Shown in pieces: positions 1 through 9,700 of a stretch of DNA of 10,398 bases (positions are counted from its first letter, which is position 1; the number at the start of each line of letters is the position of its first letter). The notes under the pieces are model-generated. The model was not told the DNA's origin. It worked only from the letters and a program-made list of their open reading frames with translations, and did no database searches. A program made the position numbers and the translations under genes. Origin of the DNA: Candidatus Omnitrophota bacterium (lineage in GTDB: Bacteria > Omnitrophota > Gorgyraeia > Zapsychrales > Fredricksoniimonadaceae); contig JAGNTT010000054.1 of the NCBI GenBank assembly GCA_017987425.1, forward strand, positions 1 through 10,398. Reading direction: 5' to 3'.

Positions 1-3000
1 TTTCTTCCTTTTTGCGTTCTTCCTCAAGCTTCAATTCTTCCTGACGCTTGGCTTCTTCTTTGGCCTTCTCTTCGACTCTGGCCTTTTCTTCAAGATATTT
101 TTTACGGCGGTCGGATAATTTCTTCTGGTTGCGGCGCTTGATCCAGGATCCGTCTTCATTGGGGCTCAGGCCGGAAGGTTTTTCTACTTTCGCTTGTTCC
201 GGAGCTGTTTGTTCCGAAGGAGAAGGAGAAGGAGCCGTAGCTTCTTTCATTTGGGAAACCTGAGACTGATCGGAAATGTCCTGAACAGCCGGACGGCGGC
301 CGCGCAAATTGAGCGAACTTAAATAATCGTTGTGGGTCACCGGATAACGCGGCGGAGATTGGACGACCGGAACAGGAGCTTTGATGCGTTCAATTTGACT
401 GACCTGAGCGCGGTTATCGCGATGAGCTTCCTGGATTTTAAAACTCATCTTCTCCTGCTTGGCCCTGTCTTCAATATAGGTCTCGCGTTCCTTGGTCTGT
501 CTTTCGATCTCTTCATTCTTTTTCTCAAGCGCGAGATGATCGATCTTCTCTATATAACCGCGGGCAGTTTCGGCATATTTGGGACTTTGTTCCAAACGGA
601 TAAAACGGGCTCTGGCATCGGGATAGTTCTTGCTGTTAAATGCCGCTTTGGCCTGACGATAACTGTCCTTATCCTGCTTTTCGATCTGACGCAGTTTATT
701 CCGCTGATTGGCCTCTTCACGTTCGACTTTACGGCGTTCGGCCAGCACCTTCTCGGCTTCAACACGTTTCGCTTCGGCCTTCGCGCGTTTCACTTTTTCA
801 CTTTCTTGTTTATCTTTGGAGGATGTCACATCTTTTGGTGCCGCTTCTTTGGGCTCTTCTTTTTTCTCTACTTTAACTTCAGCGGGTTTATCTGCCGGAA
901 CTTCAGCAGGAACGGGCGTATCTACCTTCGCCGCCTCTTCTTTAACCTGAGGAAGTTTTTCCTTACGGGGCGCGGGCACTAGCTTCGGATTTTCCCTCTC
1001 GGCAATCGTTGTCCGGATTGTCAAAAGGTTATCAACGATCTTCTCGAGTTCAGCAAACTTTTCTTTGATCGCTTCAAAGTTGCGGTCTTTAGACAAAGCA
1101 AGGATCTCATCATTGATTTCTTCGGCGCGGGCCAGAAGCTCATTGATCATCGCCCTTTCCTGGGCCCTGATCTGCATCTTGGCAGCAAGCTCGGCGTTTT
1201 CCGCCGCCTTGGCCTGAAGCTGGGCAATCTGCTCTTCACGATCTTTAATCGTCTGCTGCAAAAGCTGATTCTGCTTATCAATCAAAAGAAGATAGCGGTT
1301 GGAGGAACGGTAATCGGTAATCTTGGACTGGGCCTCGAGGAATTTAGCCTTGGCCTCGTCGTATTTCTGGGCGCGGTACAAACGCACGGCTTCTTGATAA
1401 ATAGGATCGATTGCGTTGGTAAATTCGGACCGCTCAACTTCCTGCTCGTAAGCAAGTTCCTCCAAGCGGAGCTTTTCTTCTTCCTCGGCGATCTCAGCCA
1501 GAAGCCTGGCCTGTTCCTTCGACATATTTGCAAAAACTCTGTCGACTAAAGCAAACTTCTTTTGGGCGCCGGCGGTGGAGCGGTCATCCGCCAAAAGCAG
1601 GATCTTCTGATAGAGGACATTCGCCTGCTTGGCCAGCACATTGATGACTTCCGCCTGCTGTGTCTGCTCTTCCTTATATCTCTGCTGTTCCGCGCGCTTA
1701 ATTTGATGATTGACGCGTTTAATATACGGACGGGTCGATTTATAATTAGGCAGGATCGTTTCAGTCTCTTCAAATTTCTTTAATGCCTCATCAAATTTTT
1801 TCTCTTCGAACAATTTCAGCGCCTCGGTGTACACAGGCTCGGCTTTCTGTTCAAGGGCAATGCGCGCCTCACGATCAATATCGGGACCAACACCGGCAAC
1901 AGGCTTTCCTTCATCCGCCGCACCATTGTTTTCAGTTTTCTCACCGGGCTGGCGGGTCTGCTTTTCGATCTTGGCCAGATACTTGTGCGTGGACTGGAAA
2001 TTAGGATACATGAATTCCACCTGCTCGAATTTAAGCTTGGCGGCGTTGTAATCTTTTTGCTCATAAGATTTCACGGCATCCACGTAAATCGCTTTGACCT
2101 GAGCCTCCACTTTGTCCGGCGCGGTCTCGATGATGCCCAATGTTTTGTTCAGACGAGCCAGATGCACCGGCGTCGCCTTGAAATCCGGGTATATTTTCTG
2201 GACGGCCAGGAATTCATCGCGGGCTTCGGTGTATTTTTTCTGGTCCATCAGTTCATTTGCGGCCTGATAATGCACCCAGGCTTCTTTGGCCGCGATTTGC
2301 TTTTCTTCATTGCTGCGCTGTTCAAATTCTTTTTTCTGCTGGGCGGCTATTTTTCTGCGGTCCAGCTCATCCTGCCATTCCTGTTTGACCGCCCCTTCTT
2401 CCCTTTTAACAGCAACGACATGTTCCTTGTCCTTGATGTCTTTGTCCAGTTTCACTAAATACTTGCGGGTGGATTTGTAATCCGGAATGACCCATTCGAC
2501 TTCCTGGAATTTCTCCTTGGCCGCAATAAAATCTTTCTCGTTGTAATATTTCACACCCTGGGCATAGACGGCGCCTGCCTGCTGCATCAGTTTGCGGTGG
2601 CGTTCGCGTTCCTTAAGCTCAAGTTCCTTGTGCCACATATCCTTTTCTTTGACGCGTTCGCTTTCAGCTTCGCCCTGCTGGCGGGCGATCTCTTTCTTCT
2701 GTTTGACGAGATCCTTCTGGTCCTGTTTCAAAATGTCCTGTTCAAGGATTTTCAAATAACTGCGCGTCGCTTTAAACTCGGGAATCGTTTCTTCAACGAA
2801 CATGAACTTGTCACGCGAGGCCTTGAATTTTTTTTGTTTGTACAGCGTGACGCCCTCATCGTAAGCGTCGCGCACCTGCTGCTGGCGCTGGCGTTCTTCC
2901 GCGATGGAACGGTTAACAATGTCCTGCTCTTCTTTACGCATGGCCTTGGCCTGCGACTTGAAACGTTTTTCGCTCAGACGGATATAATCCTTCATCTCCG

Positions 3001-3598
3001 CGTTTTCGGTGATCCGGATGCTTTTCTCAAAATATTCACGGGCTTCATCCGTCTTTCCCTGATCAAAAAGCTCCATGGCGCGGTCGTAGTATTCGCGGGC
3101 TTTTTCTTCACGCTGCTGGTTTCTTTTATAGATCGCCTGTTCCTTGATCTTTTCGTTGACGCGCTTGATGTTGTTTTTGGATTTATCGATCAGCGATTTA
3201 AGGTCGTATATATAACTGGTTTGTGGCGCCGAAGAAGAATGCACTTCGCCCTCAAGAATTTCCTCTGCTTTTTTTTCCGGAACCGGAGCGGGTGGCGCTG
3301 TAACCACAGGGCTTTCCAAAACTTTTTGCGGAGCCGGCTTAGCAGCGGGCTTGGACACCGGAGCAGACTTTACAGCGGCCGCAGGCTTTTTCGCAAAATT
3401 GTTTGATGGACGCACAATGATTGCAGGAATTTCCGCAAAGGGTTGGATCGCGGAAGAAGGATGAACAAAGATTGGGCCAATTTCCGTTTCAGGCGTATCA
3501 GACTTTTGCTCGTCGGAAAATGCGCTTTGGGCGGAGAAAAAAATCACCCCAGCTAAAGAGGCGGCAATGACGAAATTAAATTTTTTAAAATTCGACAT
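1..3598 (-). CDS. Secreted TPR-like repeat and coiled-coil protein; 3' end missing
   Basis: An uninterrupted frame runs from ATG at 3598 to the left edge, giving 1,199 visible residues without a stop. An in-frame TAA at 3604-3602, two codons upstream, fixes this as the earliest start, and the N-terminus is a good Sec signal peptide (residues 1-28). After a Pro/Ala-rich linker (about 60-125) come eight divergent helical repeats of 45-50 residues, each a TPR-like helix pair with the form Y..A...F..[KN].[YF].EA...F, usually followed by P-x-[FY]-[KQ]-[SA]-T and YL. They are separated by Lys/Glu/Gln/Arg-rich coiled coils. The last visible part has another Pro/Ala/Lys/Glu linker and Ser-Pro repeats near 200-220. 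No cysteine and no later membrane segment were seen. A periplasmic scaffold or linker role beside the giant barrel gene is inferred from the signal peptide, repeats and position. I do not recognise a named gene. Confidence 0.88.
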   Translation of the reverse strand, partial: MSNFKKFNFVIAASLAGVIFFSAQSAFSDEQKSDTPETEIGPIFVHPSSAIQPFAEIPAIIVRPSNNFAKKPAAAVKSAPVSKPAAKPAPQKVLESPVVTAPPAPVPEKKAEEILEGEVHSSSAPQTSYIYDLKSLIDKSKNNIKRVNEKIKEQAIYKRNQQREEKAREYYDRAMELFDQGKTDEAREYFEKSIRITENAEMKDYIRLSEKRFKSQAKAMRKEEQDIVNRSIAEERQRQQQVRDAYDEGVTLYKQKKFKASRDKFMFVEETIPEFKATRSYLKILEQDILKQDQKDLVKQKKEIARQQGEAESERVKEKDMWHKELELKERERHRKLMQQAGAVYAQGVKYYNEKDFIAAKEKFQEVEWVIPDYKSTRKYLVKLDKDIKDKEHVVAVKREEGAVKQEWQDELDRRKIAAQQKKEFEQRSNEEKQIAAKEAWVHYQAANELMDQKKYTEARDEFLAVQKIYPDFKATPVHLARLNKTLGIIETAPDKVEAQVKAIYVDAVKSYEQKDYNAAKLKFEQVEFMYPNFQSTHKYLAKIEKQTRQPGEKTENNGAADEGKPVAGVGPDIDREARIALEQKAEPVYTEALKLFEEKKFDEALKKFEETETILPNYKSTRPYIKRVNHQIKRAEQQRYKEEQTQQAEVINVLAKQANVLYQKILLLADDRSTAGAQKKFALVDRVFANMSKEQARLLAEIAEEEEKLRLEELAYEQEVERSEFTNAIDPIYQEAVRLYRAQKYDEAKAKFLEAQSKITDYRSSNRYLLLIDKQNQLLQQTIKDREEQIAQLQAKAAENAELAAKMQIRAQERAMINELLARAEEINDEILALSKDRNFEAIKEKFAELEKIVDNLLTIRTTIAERENPKLVPAPRKEKLPQVKEEAAKVDTPVPAEVPADKPAEVKVEKKEEPKEAAPKDVTSSKDKQESEKVKRAKAEAKRVEAEKVLAERRKVEREEANQRNKLRQIEKQDKDSYRQAKAAFNSKNYPDARARFIRLEQSPKYAETARGYIEKIDHLALEKKNEEIERQTKERETYIEDRAKQEKMSFKIQEAHRDNRAQVSQIERIKAPVPVVQSPPRYPVTHNDYLSSLNLRGRRPAVQDISDQSQVSQMKEATAPSPSPSEQTAPEQAKVEKPSGLSPNEDGSWIKRRNQKKLSDRRKKYLEEKARVEEKAKEEAKRQEELKLEEERKKEE
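533..3100 (-). repeat. Eight divergent TPR-like helical repeats
   Basis: Units by eye are 3100-2960, 2878-2732, 2578-2435, 2284-2138, 2092-1955, 1849-1700, 1411-1269 and 667-533. Units 2 to 6 share PEFKATRSYL, PDYKSTRKYL, PDFKATPVHL, PNFQSTHKYL and PNYKSTRPYI after an E/D-A-[KR]-xx-F helix; unit 7 has TDYRSSNRYL; units 1 and 8 are the most divergent. DNA similarity is still visible, for example plus-strand acttgcgggtgga at 2461 against acttgtgcgtgga at 1981, but codons have diverged, so the duplication is old. Segments near 1655-1490 and 1155-1000 may be further degenerate units. Spacing between units is irregular because coiled-coil linkers of different length lie between them. Confidence 0.75.
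3515..3598 (-). other. Sec signal peptide of the repeat/coiled-coil protein
   Basis: The first residues are MSNFKKFNF, a short basic n-region, followed by a hydrophobic core VIAASLAGVIFF and a polar c-region SAQSAFS. The best signal peptidase I site by eye is after Ser28 (A-F-S before DEQ). There is no lipobox cysteine, so this is not a lipoprotein signal. It implies that the rest of this very charged protein lies outside the cytoplasm. Confidence 0.8.
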
Positions 3599-3706
3599 GA
3601 TTTAAACGACCGAGGGTTCCATCAGTATTTAACAATTAGTTCTATTCTATAAGAGTATTAAAAAATTTATATAGGGAAATCAAATATTTTTAGGAGACGT
3701 CCTGCC
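3599..3706 (-). promoter_or_regulatory. AT-rich intergenic gap, possible weak promoter, no Shine-Dalgarno seen
   Basis: This 108-base gap between the two minus-strand genes is about 31 percent GC, much lower than the genes. On the minus strand a TAGAAT hexamer at 3649-3644 could be a -10 element, but no good -35 lies at the right distance. A TTGATT further upstream has only a poor -10 partner (TAATAC) 17 bases on. Just before the ATG the sequence is CGTTTAAATC, with no GGAGG-like ribosome site. AGGA-CGTC-TCCT after the giant gene could form only a 4-bp stem and is not followed by a T-run on the coding strand, so I see no terminator. The genes could be co-transcribed, with or without an internal promoter. 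Confidence 0.3.
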
Positions 3707-6700
3707 TTATATTCCCGGCACTTTCTGGGCCTCATCGACTACGGTCTGCCACATCTTCCGGGCCTTTTCGAGTTCGCCCTGCTTGAAGGCGTCATCGGCT
3801 TCCACGGTCAATTGCTTCATTTTTTCCTCAAACGCGATCTGCTCGCGGATGAATTGCGAGGCTTCTTCGAACATCATCTGCCCCGCCATGACAATATCAG
3901 TGTAGAGCTGTCTGGACTCTTCAAGATTTCCGTTTTTGGCCGCGGCGTCAGCCATCGCGTAAAGCTGATTCAACTCGCGCACAATCTTGCTGTCCGGACG
4001 CTTGAGTTCGTTATAAACCATTTTCCAGGCCCAGCGGGAAATACGTTCCTCGAGCCATCTGGCACGGGCGCGCTGGCGTTCGGCAGGCGTGCGGTCATAG
4101 GCGCTTCCGGTGACGCGAAGGAACGGCCCCTGCGCCGTGTAACTCAAACTCGTCAGGTCATCGTTGAATGTTGTGAAATTGTAACCGACGCCGAGTTTGG
4201 CAAAATCGTTGATCTTCCGCGAAGCCTCAAGCAGGAAGCCCTGCTTGCTGTCTTTGGCCTCAACCTGCGTGAGTTTACGGTATTCACCGCCGACCTGCCA
4301 GTTGCGGTCGACATTGTAATTCAAACGGTGAACCATCAGCCATGTGTGCGTCTTGTTGAATTCGAAACCAACGACCTTCTCTTCATTAATACGGTAAGCG
4401 AATTTCTCGGCGAGCTGCCAGCGTTCGTTAATGTCATAAATGGCATCGGCGGAGAAAATATGCGCGCGCTGCTGGTCAATCGTGGCCGTGTCGATCTGAC
4501 CAACCGGCGATTTATTTTCCTGGTAAGTATATTTGGCAATGAAATTCAACCGGTCCATGGTGACAGGGCGATACGCCGCGCCGAGAACGATCTCTTTGTA
4601 ACCGGCCAGTTTCTCGTTGCTGTCGGTATTTTCCGTTCTGGCAAATTCCACCTTTGTAAAGATCATGGCGGAATCGGTGATGCGGCCTTCGTTGGCATTA
4701 TAGAGAACAAACTGCTGCTGATCGCTGCTGCCGGAATCCAGACGCAATTCGATTTTCGTCGAGCTCTTGAGAAGATCGACACCCGTCTCCAGATCTTTGT
4801 TGACGTAACCGACGCCGGTCGATAACGCCGTTCTGTCGGTCTTGGTGCCGTCGTGATTCTGCACGGTACCGCGCTGCAGACTTCCCAACAATGCCCAGCG
4901 GTCATTGATATCGCCAGACAGTCCGAAAATATTCGACTGCGAAATTTCCGTCGGGCTGTCGCCGTATTGACGAGTGAGAGAACCTTCCAGGCGTCTGCCG
5001 TTTCTTTCCCTGGCAAGAGCAAACTTGTTGGCGCGGCGTAATTCCGTTTCGGAAGTTCCGATCGAACGTTCAACTAACGCTTCATATTCATCATTCAGTT
5101 TGCGGCTGTCGGATAAAGTCAATGTGCTGGCGGGTGTCAGGCCCGGAGTTTGATCGACGCTCAATACGGCCGTTGAATTTGTTTTCTCATCTTTCTGCTG
5201 CGCGGCACCGATGCTCATAGATGTGGATGCGGCATTGGCGGCATCCTGACTTACGGCCAAGGATGTTGAGACAGCGGTCTGTTCATCCACCTGTTTGGTC
5301 GCGCCCACACTCGCGGTCTTGGTGGATTCACCTGTATTGGACTGGGCGACACCGACGGCCACATTGATGTCCGTTCCATCTTCACCGCCCAGATTAGTTT
5401 TGGCCTGCGTTCCGACAGCGGTTGAAAGTGTAACCTTGCCGTCTGAAGACGTGCTGCGCGCGACCGTTGAATTAAGCGCGACATTCTCTGTCAATTGCGT
5501 GGTCGCGCCGACAGTCGTCGTATCGGTCTTGAGGCCGTTGCTGTCCCTGGCCTGAGTATAATCGGTAGAGACCGCAATCTTTCCTGTGGTGTTTACTGTT
5601 GCCCCGACGCTGGTCGCGATGCCGCGGCTGCCGACGGATTCCGTGGCGCGCACTGCGAGATTGTCCGTGACCTGCGTGGAAGCGCCGATCGTTGTCTGCT
5701 GGCCTCTTTCTCCGCTCAACTCCGCTTCATGCTGCAGAGACACATCCGTTTTAGGCGTCAGCGCATAATCGGCGCGGCCGGCAACGGTCGTTGTGTCGCT
5801 TTCGGCGACTGTCTCAAATTGATTTTTATTGGTGACCTGCTGGTTCTGTAATTCACCGGTCAAACGCAGACGGCCAGCCTCATGAATGATCTGCATGGCG
5901 GTTGTGCTTGTTTTCTCGGCGCCAACCTGCAGTTCGGCCTGGAGATTGGAGTTCGTCATGAGTTTCTGAATATCATTGCGCACGGTCATCCGCGTTTCAG
6001 GCGTCATATCCCATGTCATGGCAAAGCCCATCAATTCCTTGCCCTGTTGAGACGATGTGGCCACACTCGCGAAGCCGTCCTGGATCCATTTGTAATAAGC
6101 CGAAAGACCGACGCTGTTAAACATTCTCGCGTCGCCGGTGATGCCGTAGGCTTTGCCGTTGGCAGCGTTGCCGACGGAAAGTTCGGTGTACGACAAACCG
6201 CCGTCGGTGGAAATATAGCTTCCCGTATCCTGCGATTCCGTCTCGGCATACTCTGCCTTGATCCTCGCGTCCTGATTGATATGAAGCGTTGTATCGACGC
6301 CCTTTAATTCATAATTTCTCGACTGCTGGGTTTCCGTGACATACGTGACGCCTGTCGTAACATTGTCCGTCACAGCCTGGGCCAGGCGGGCACCCTGACT
6401 TGCTTCGTCAAATTTATCGATGGTCGAATATTCATAATCAGCGACGACATAAACAGGATTACCCTGGATGAGGCCGTTGCCGATCAGGCGTTCCGTCTGA
6501 ACCAGCATGGTGACCGGCTGCCAGAAAAGGATTCGGCCCTGTTTGTAGTCGATCTCGTAATCGGAGCCTTCTTTCATATCCTTGGATGTAACGACGAGAC
6601 CAGTCACCTGATCACGGATTTCAATGCGGACCCTGTCGGAACCTTCCACAAGATCCTTGTTCTTCAAATAATAGAGTGAACCGCCGGTGCCGAGCATTTC

Positions 6701-9700
6701 ATTGTGGGCCGAACGCTGTTTGATTTGAGCGTTGAAGACCGCGATCTTGGTGCGAGGATCTCCGTAAGGCGTCTGGCTGACATCTTTATAATCGATCATA
6801 CCGCCGTAGTAACTGCGGGAGAACTGGGCGAATTCGGTGTCTTTCCAGTCGACGACATAATTACCCCAGATGGCGGAAGACTTGTCCCATTCCACCAACA
6901 AGTACAGCGGACCCTGGGTATTAGTCGCTTCATAGTTGGCGGATGACTGGTCTCCGTAAATCGGATAATACGTTTCGCGGTCGAGGGTGCGGAAGAGTTC
7001 CTTTTTCTGACGTTCGGAATCAAAGCTGGATGTCACAAGGTATTTACCCTTGACCTTTCCTTTTAAGAAGTAGGCCATCTTGCCCTGCTGATAAAATCCT
7101 TTTTCAAAACCGTCCGTCGATTGGATGGGCTCGACATTTCCTTGATCGAAATTGTACCCGACTTTTCCGTCACCCATGGCAACGAACATAAGATAATCAT
7201 CACCGATCTTAAGTTTTCTGGAATGCTTGCTGATTCCGGCTGTCGGAACGGCTCCGGCAGCAGCGACGGACGGAGCACCAGCTCCGGATACGGCTGCCAA
7301 TTGCCCTTCGTCTTGAGCAGGGACAGCGCCGCCGGCTGAACTGATGACCTGCACATCATAATCACCCTTGGGCAGAATAAACTCGAGCGGTTTCACGCTC
7401 CGGTTGACGTCTCCCTTGGCCAGATCGCCGGCCGTGAGCCTGCGGCCCTCGCTCACTGGAATGTCGGCAAAAACTTTTTTATCTCTGATGATTTTAACCG
7501 AACGGATTTGCGTTCCCTTGGGATCGATAACGACCGTCTCTCCGTCGACAGGAATAGACGCAAGCTCGGTGATGTTAACATCACTGGCCGTATCCAGCCA
7601 TTCCTGATACCGCTTGGCATATTCTTCCGGCTTCTCTTTTTCCTTTTCAGCCTTCAGCGCGAACTCATCAGGGATTACTCTAATATTAAGCGGCTTTTCT
7701 TTGGATGTGTTCTTGTTGCCGTTGGCATCGGTCAAAGTCACGCTGTAGGAATAGTTCTGATCCAGGGCAATGATCTTCTGGCCGGTCGCGCGTCCGTCCC
7801 AGTAAATCGGATTGAGAACGTCAAAACGCGTACCTTCAAACGATTGAACCAGCTTCTTGGTATCGCGGTCATAAACGTTCAGTTTCCAGCTGTCGATAAA
7901 CGGCGTGTAATTAAGAAATATTCTGAATTCCGCGGGCTCGATCAATACACCGTTGAACATTCTCAATTCACCGTTAAACAGATCGACGTTCAGACGCGGT
8001 TCGGGCTTCGCCGGCTCCTGAGACATCGTGATGTTCTGGCTGAAGAACTGCTCATCCTCGGTCATCGCCTCGTCGGAATCGCTGCCGATACCGAAGTTCA
8101 CCTTAATCATCATACCCGGCGTCACATCGATAATCGCCACTTTGTCCGTCGTGAAATAAGAACCGGGCGGCAGCGTGCGTTCATCGACTCTCAAAAGATG
8201 GCGGCCAGGATTGATGCCGGCCAGATTGAACTGGCCGTTGGCATCGGTCGTCACAACCGTACCGTCTTCCATAACCAGACGGACATTGGCGACTGGACCT
8301 TCGGTTATGGTCTTAACCTGCGGCTCGTCGTATTCAGGAGCGTCCTGGCGACCGTTGCCGTTCAAGTCATAGAAAACTTTACCGATCAGCGTACCGGCAT
8401 CGAACAGCGGATCGATGCCGATCTTGACGGTGGCAGTGGCATGGTTGGAAATGACCAGACCGTTTGAATACTTGGCAAAAGCGGAGTTCTCATAATTACC
8501 CGATCCGACGCCGGCACCGACGACAAGCTGATAGCGCAATGTTTTGGTAGTGCCCGGATTAAAAGAACCGATGTCAAACACAAGCGGACGCTGGCCCGAT
8601 GGCGCGGCAGTCGGAACACCGTCGAGCAATACACGGTCTTCAAGATATTTAAAGCCTGGCGGGATCTTGTCGTTAAGCAGAGTGCCGCTTACGCTATTGA
8701 GCGCTGAAAGATTTTCGATCGTAACCGTGTACGTCACCACATCGCCCACCCGCGCCTCGTTCTTGTTGGCGACCTTGGTAATCTTCAGAAGCGTGGGACT
8801 GCCGTCCATGGGATGGTCGATCTGCTGGATGACATTTGCGACGGTGAACGTTTCACCCTTGGAACCGTTGGCAACCGTACGGCCGCCTGGAAATGATGTT
8901 AATGAGGAAGGATAGCTGTAACCCGGCGCGTTTACGGTCATGTAATAGTTGCCGTTGGCCGCGAAGAAGTTATAGAAACCATCACTGCCTGTCGTGTACG
9001 GGTTCACGTCGGCCGCATCAAGTTCGACACCCGGCTGGGCCAGCGTGCCGTCGGGCTTATAAACGGTGACGACAGCTCCGTTAATGGCCGTATTCGTTAC
9101 AGAATCAAAAACGTACCCGAACGGATCGGTTAACAAAAATGTACTGATAGGGCTGGAAACACCGTTGATGACAACAGAAAGATAGTTCGCTCCTTTGGGC
9201 AATGCGGTCGTTGAGGTCACCGAATATGTTCCGCCTCCGGTTACCGTATCCGTACCGATCGTGGAAAGTAACAAATTTCCATTTTCGTCGCTGGCATAAA
9301 TAGTGACCGTCTCCCCCGACAACCCCTCACCGGTCAGGGTCGGCATGATTGTATATAACCTGGCGTTGTTTGCCGGAGTTAAGATTGTCGGCACCTGCGC
9401 TGTCGACGGAGTTGCGACAACAGTGACGCTGGTTCCGCCGCCGCCGATGACACCCACATACGGTGTCAGAGTCGCCCCGCCCACCGGCAGTGAGGTGACC
9501 GTCACGGTCCCAAGACTGGCATCGTCTTGACCGAGCGTGACACGGAAATTTCCGTTGCTGTCGGAGATTGTGGTTGCGACCACATTACTGCTTCCGTCGC
9601 GGATGACAATCGTTGAACTTACAGGACCGACACCAATAATGACGGGCACCGGCCCGACTGTACGCGTATCGAAAGGCACATTGATCTGGAAATTTCCGAA

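Noticed and set aside
332..982. Plus-strand open frame of 216 codons resembling a membrane protein
   Set aside because: Same artefact of reading a Lys/Glu/Gln-rich coiled-coil gene backwards; the Phe/Leu content comes from codon complementarity.
2597..3406. Plus-strand open frame of 269 codons, rich in Phe and Leu
   Set aside because: It is antisense to the Lys/Glu-rich coiled-coil gene; GAA and AAG read backwards give TTC and CTT, so the hydrophobic appearance is an artefact. The minus frame has a signal peptide, repeats and no stop for 1,199 codons.
3690..3706. Possible terminator stem AGGA-CGTC-TCCT just after the giant gene
   Set aside because: The stem is only 4 bp and is followed on the coding strand by an A-run, not a T-run, so it does not fit an intrinsic terminator.
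3812..4825. Plus-strand open frame of 337 codons
   Set aside because: It lies antisense to the C-terminal barrel and tail of the giant gene, whose minus frame has clear strand and TPR-like patterns. The plus product shows no recognisable domain.
4813..5785. The 96-base periodic repeats as a CRISPR array or noncoding satellite
   Set aside because: The repeats are imperfect, in frame, lack constant repeat-spacer alternation, and are explained by protein hairpin units inside an open frame.
7508..8467. Plus-strand open frame of 319 codons
   Set aside because: It is antisense to the SdrD B-like and pre-barrel regions, which are strongly recognisable on the minus strand; no family resemblance was seen in the plus product.
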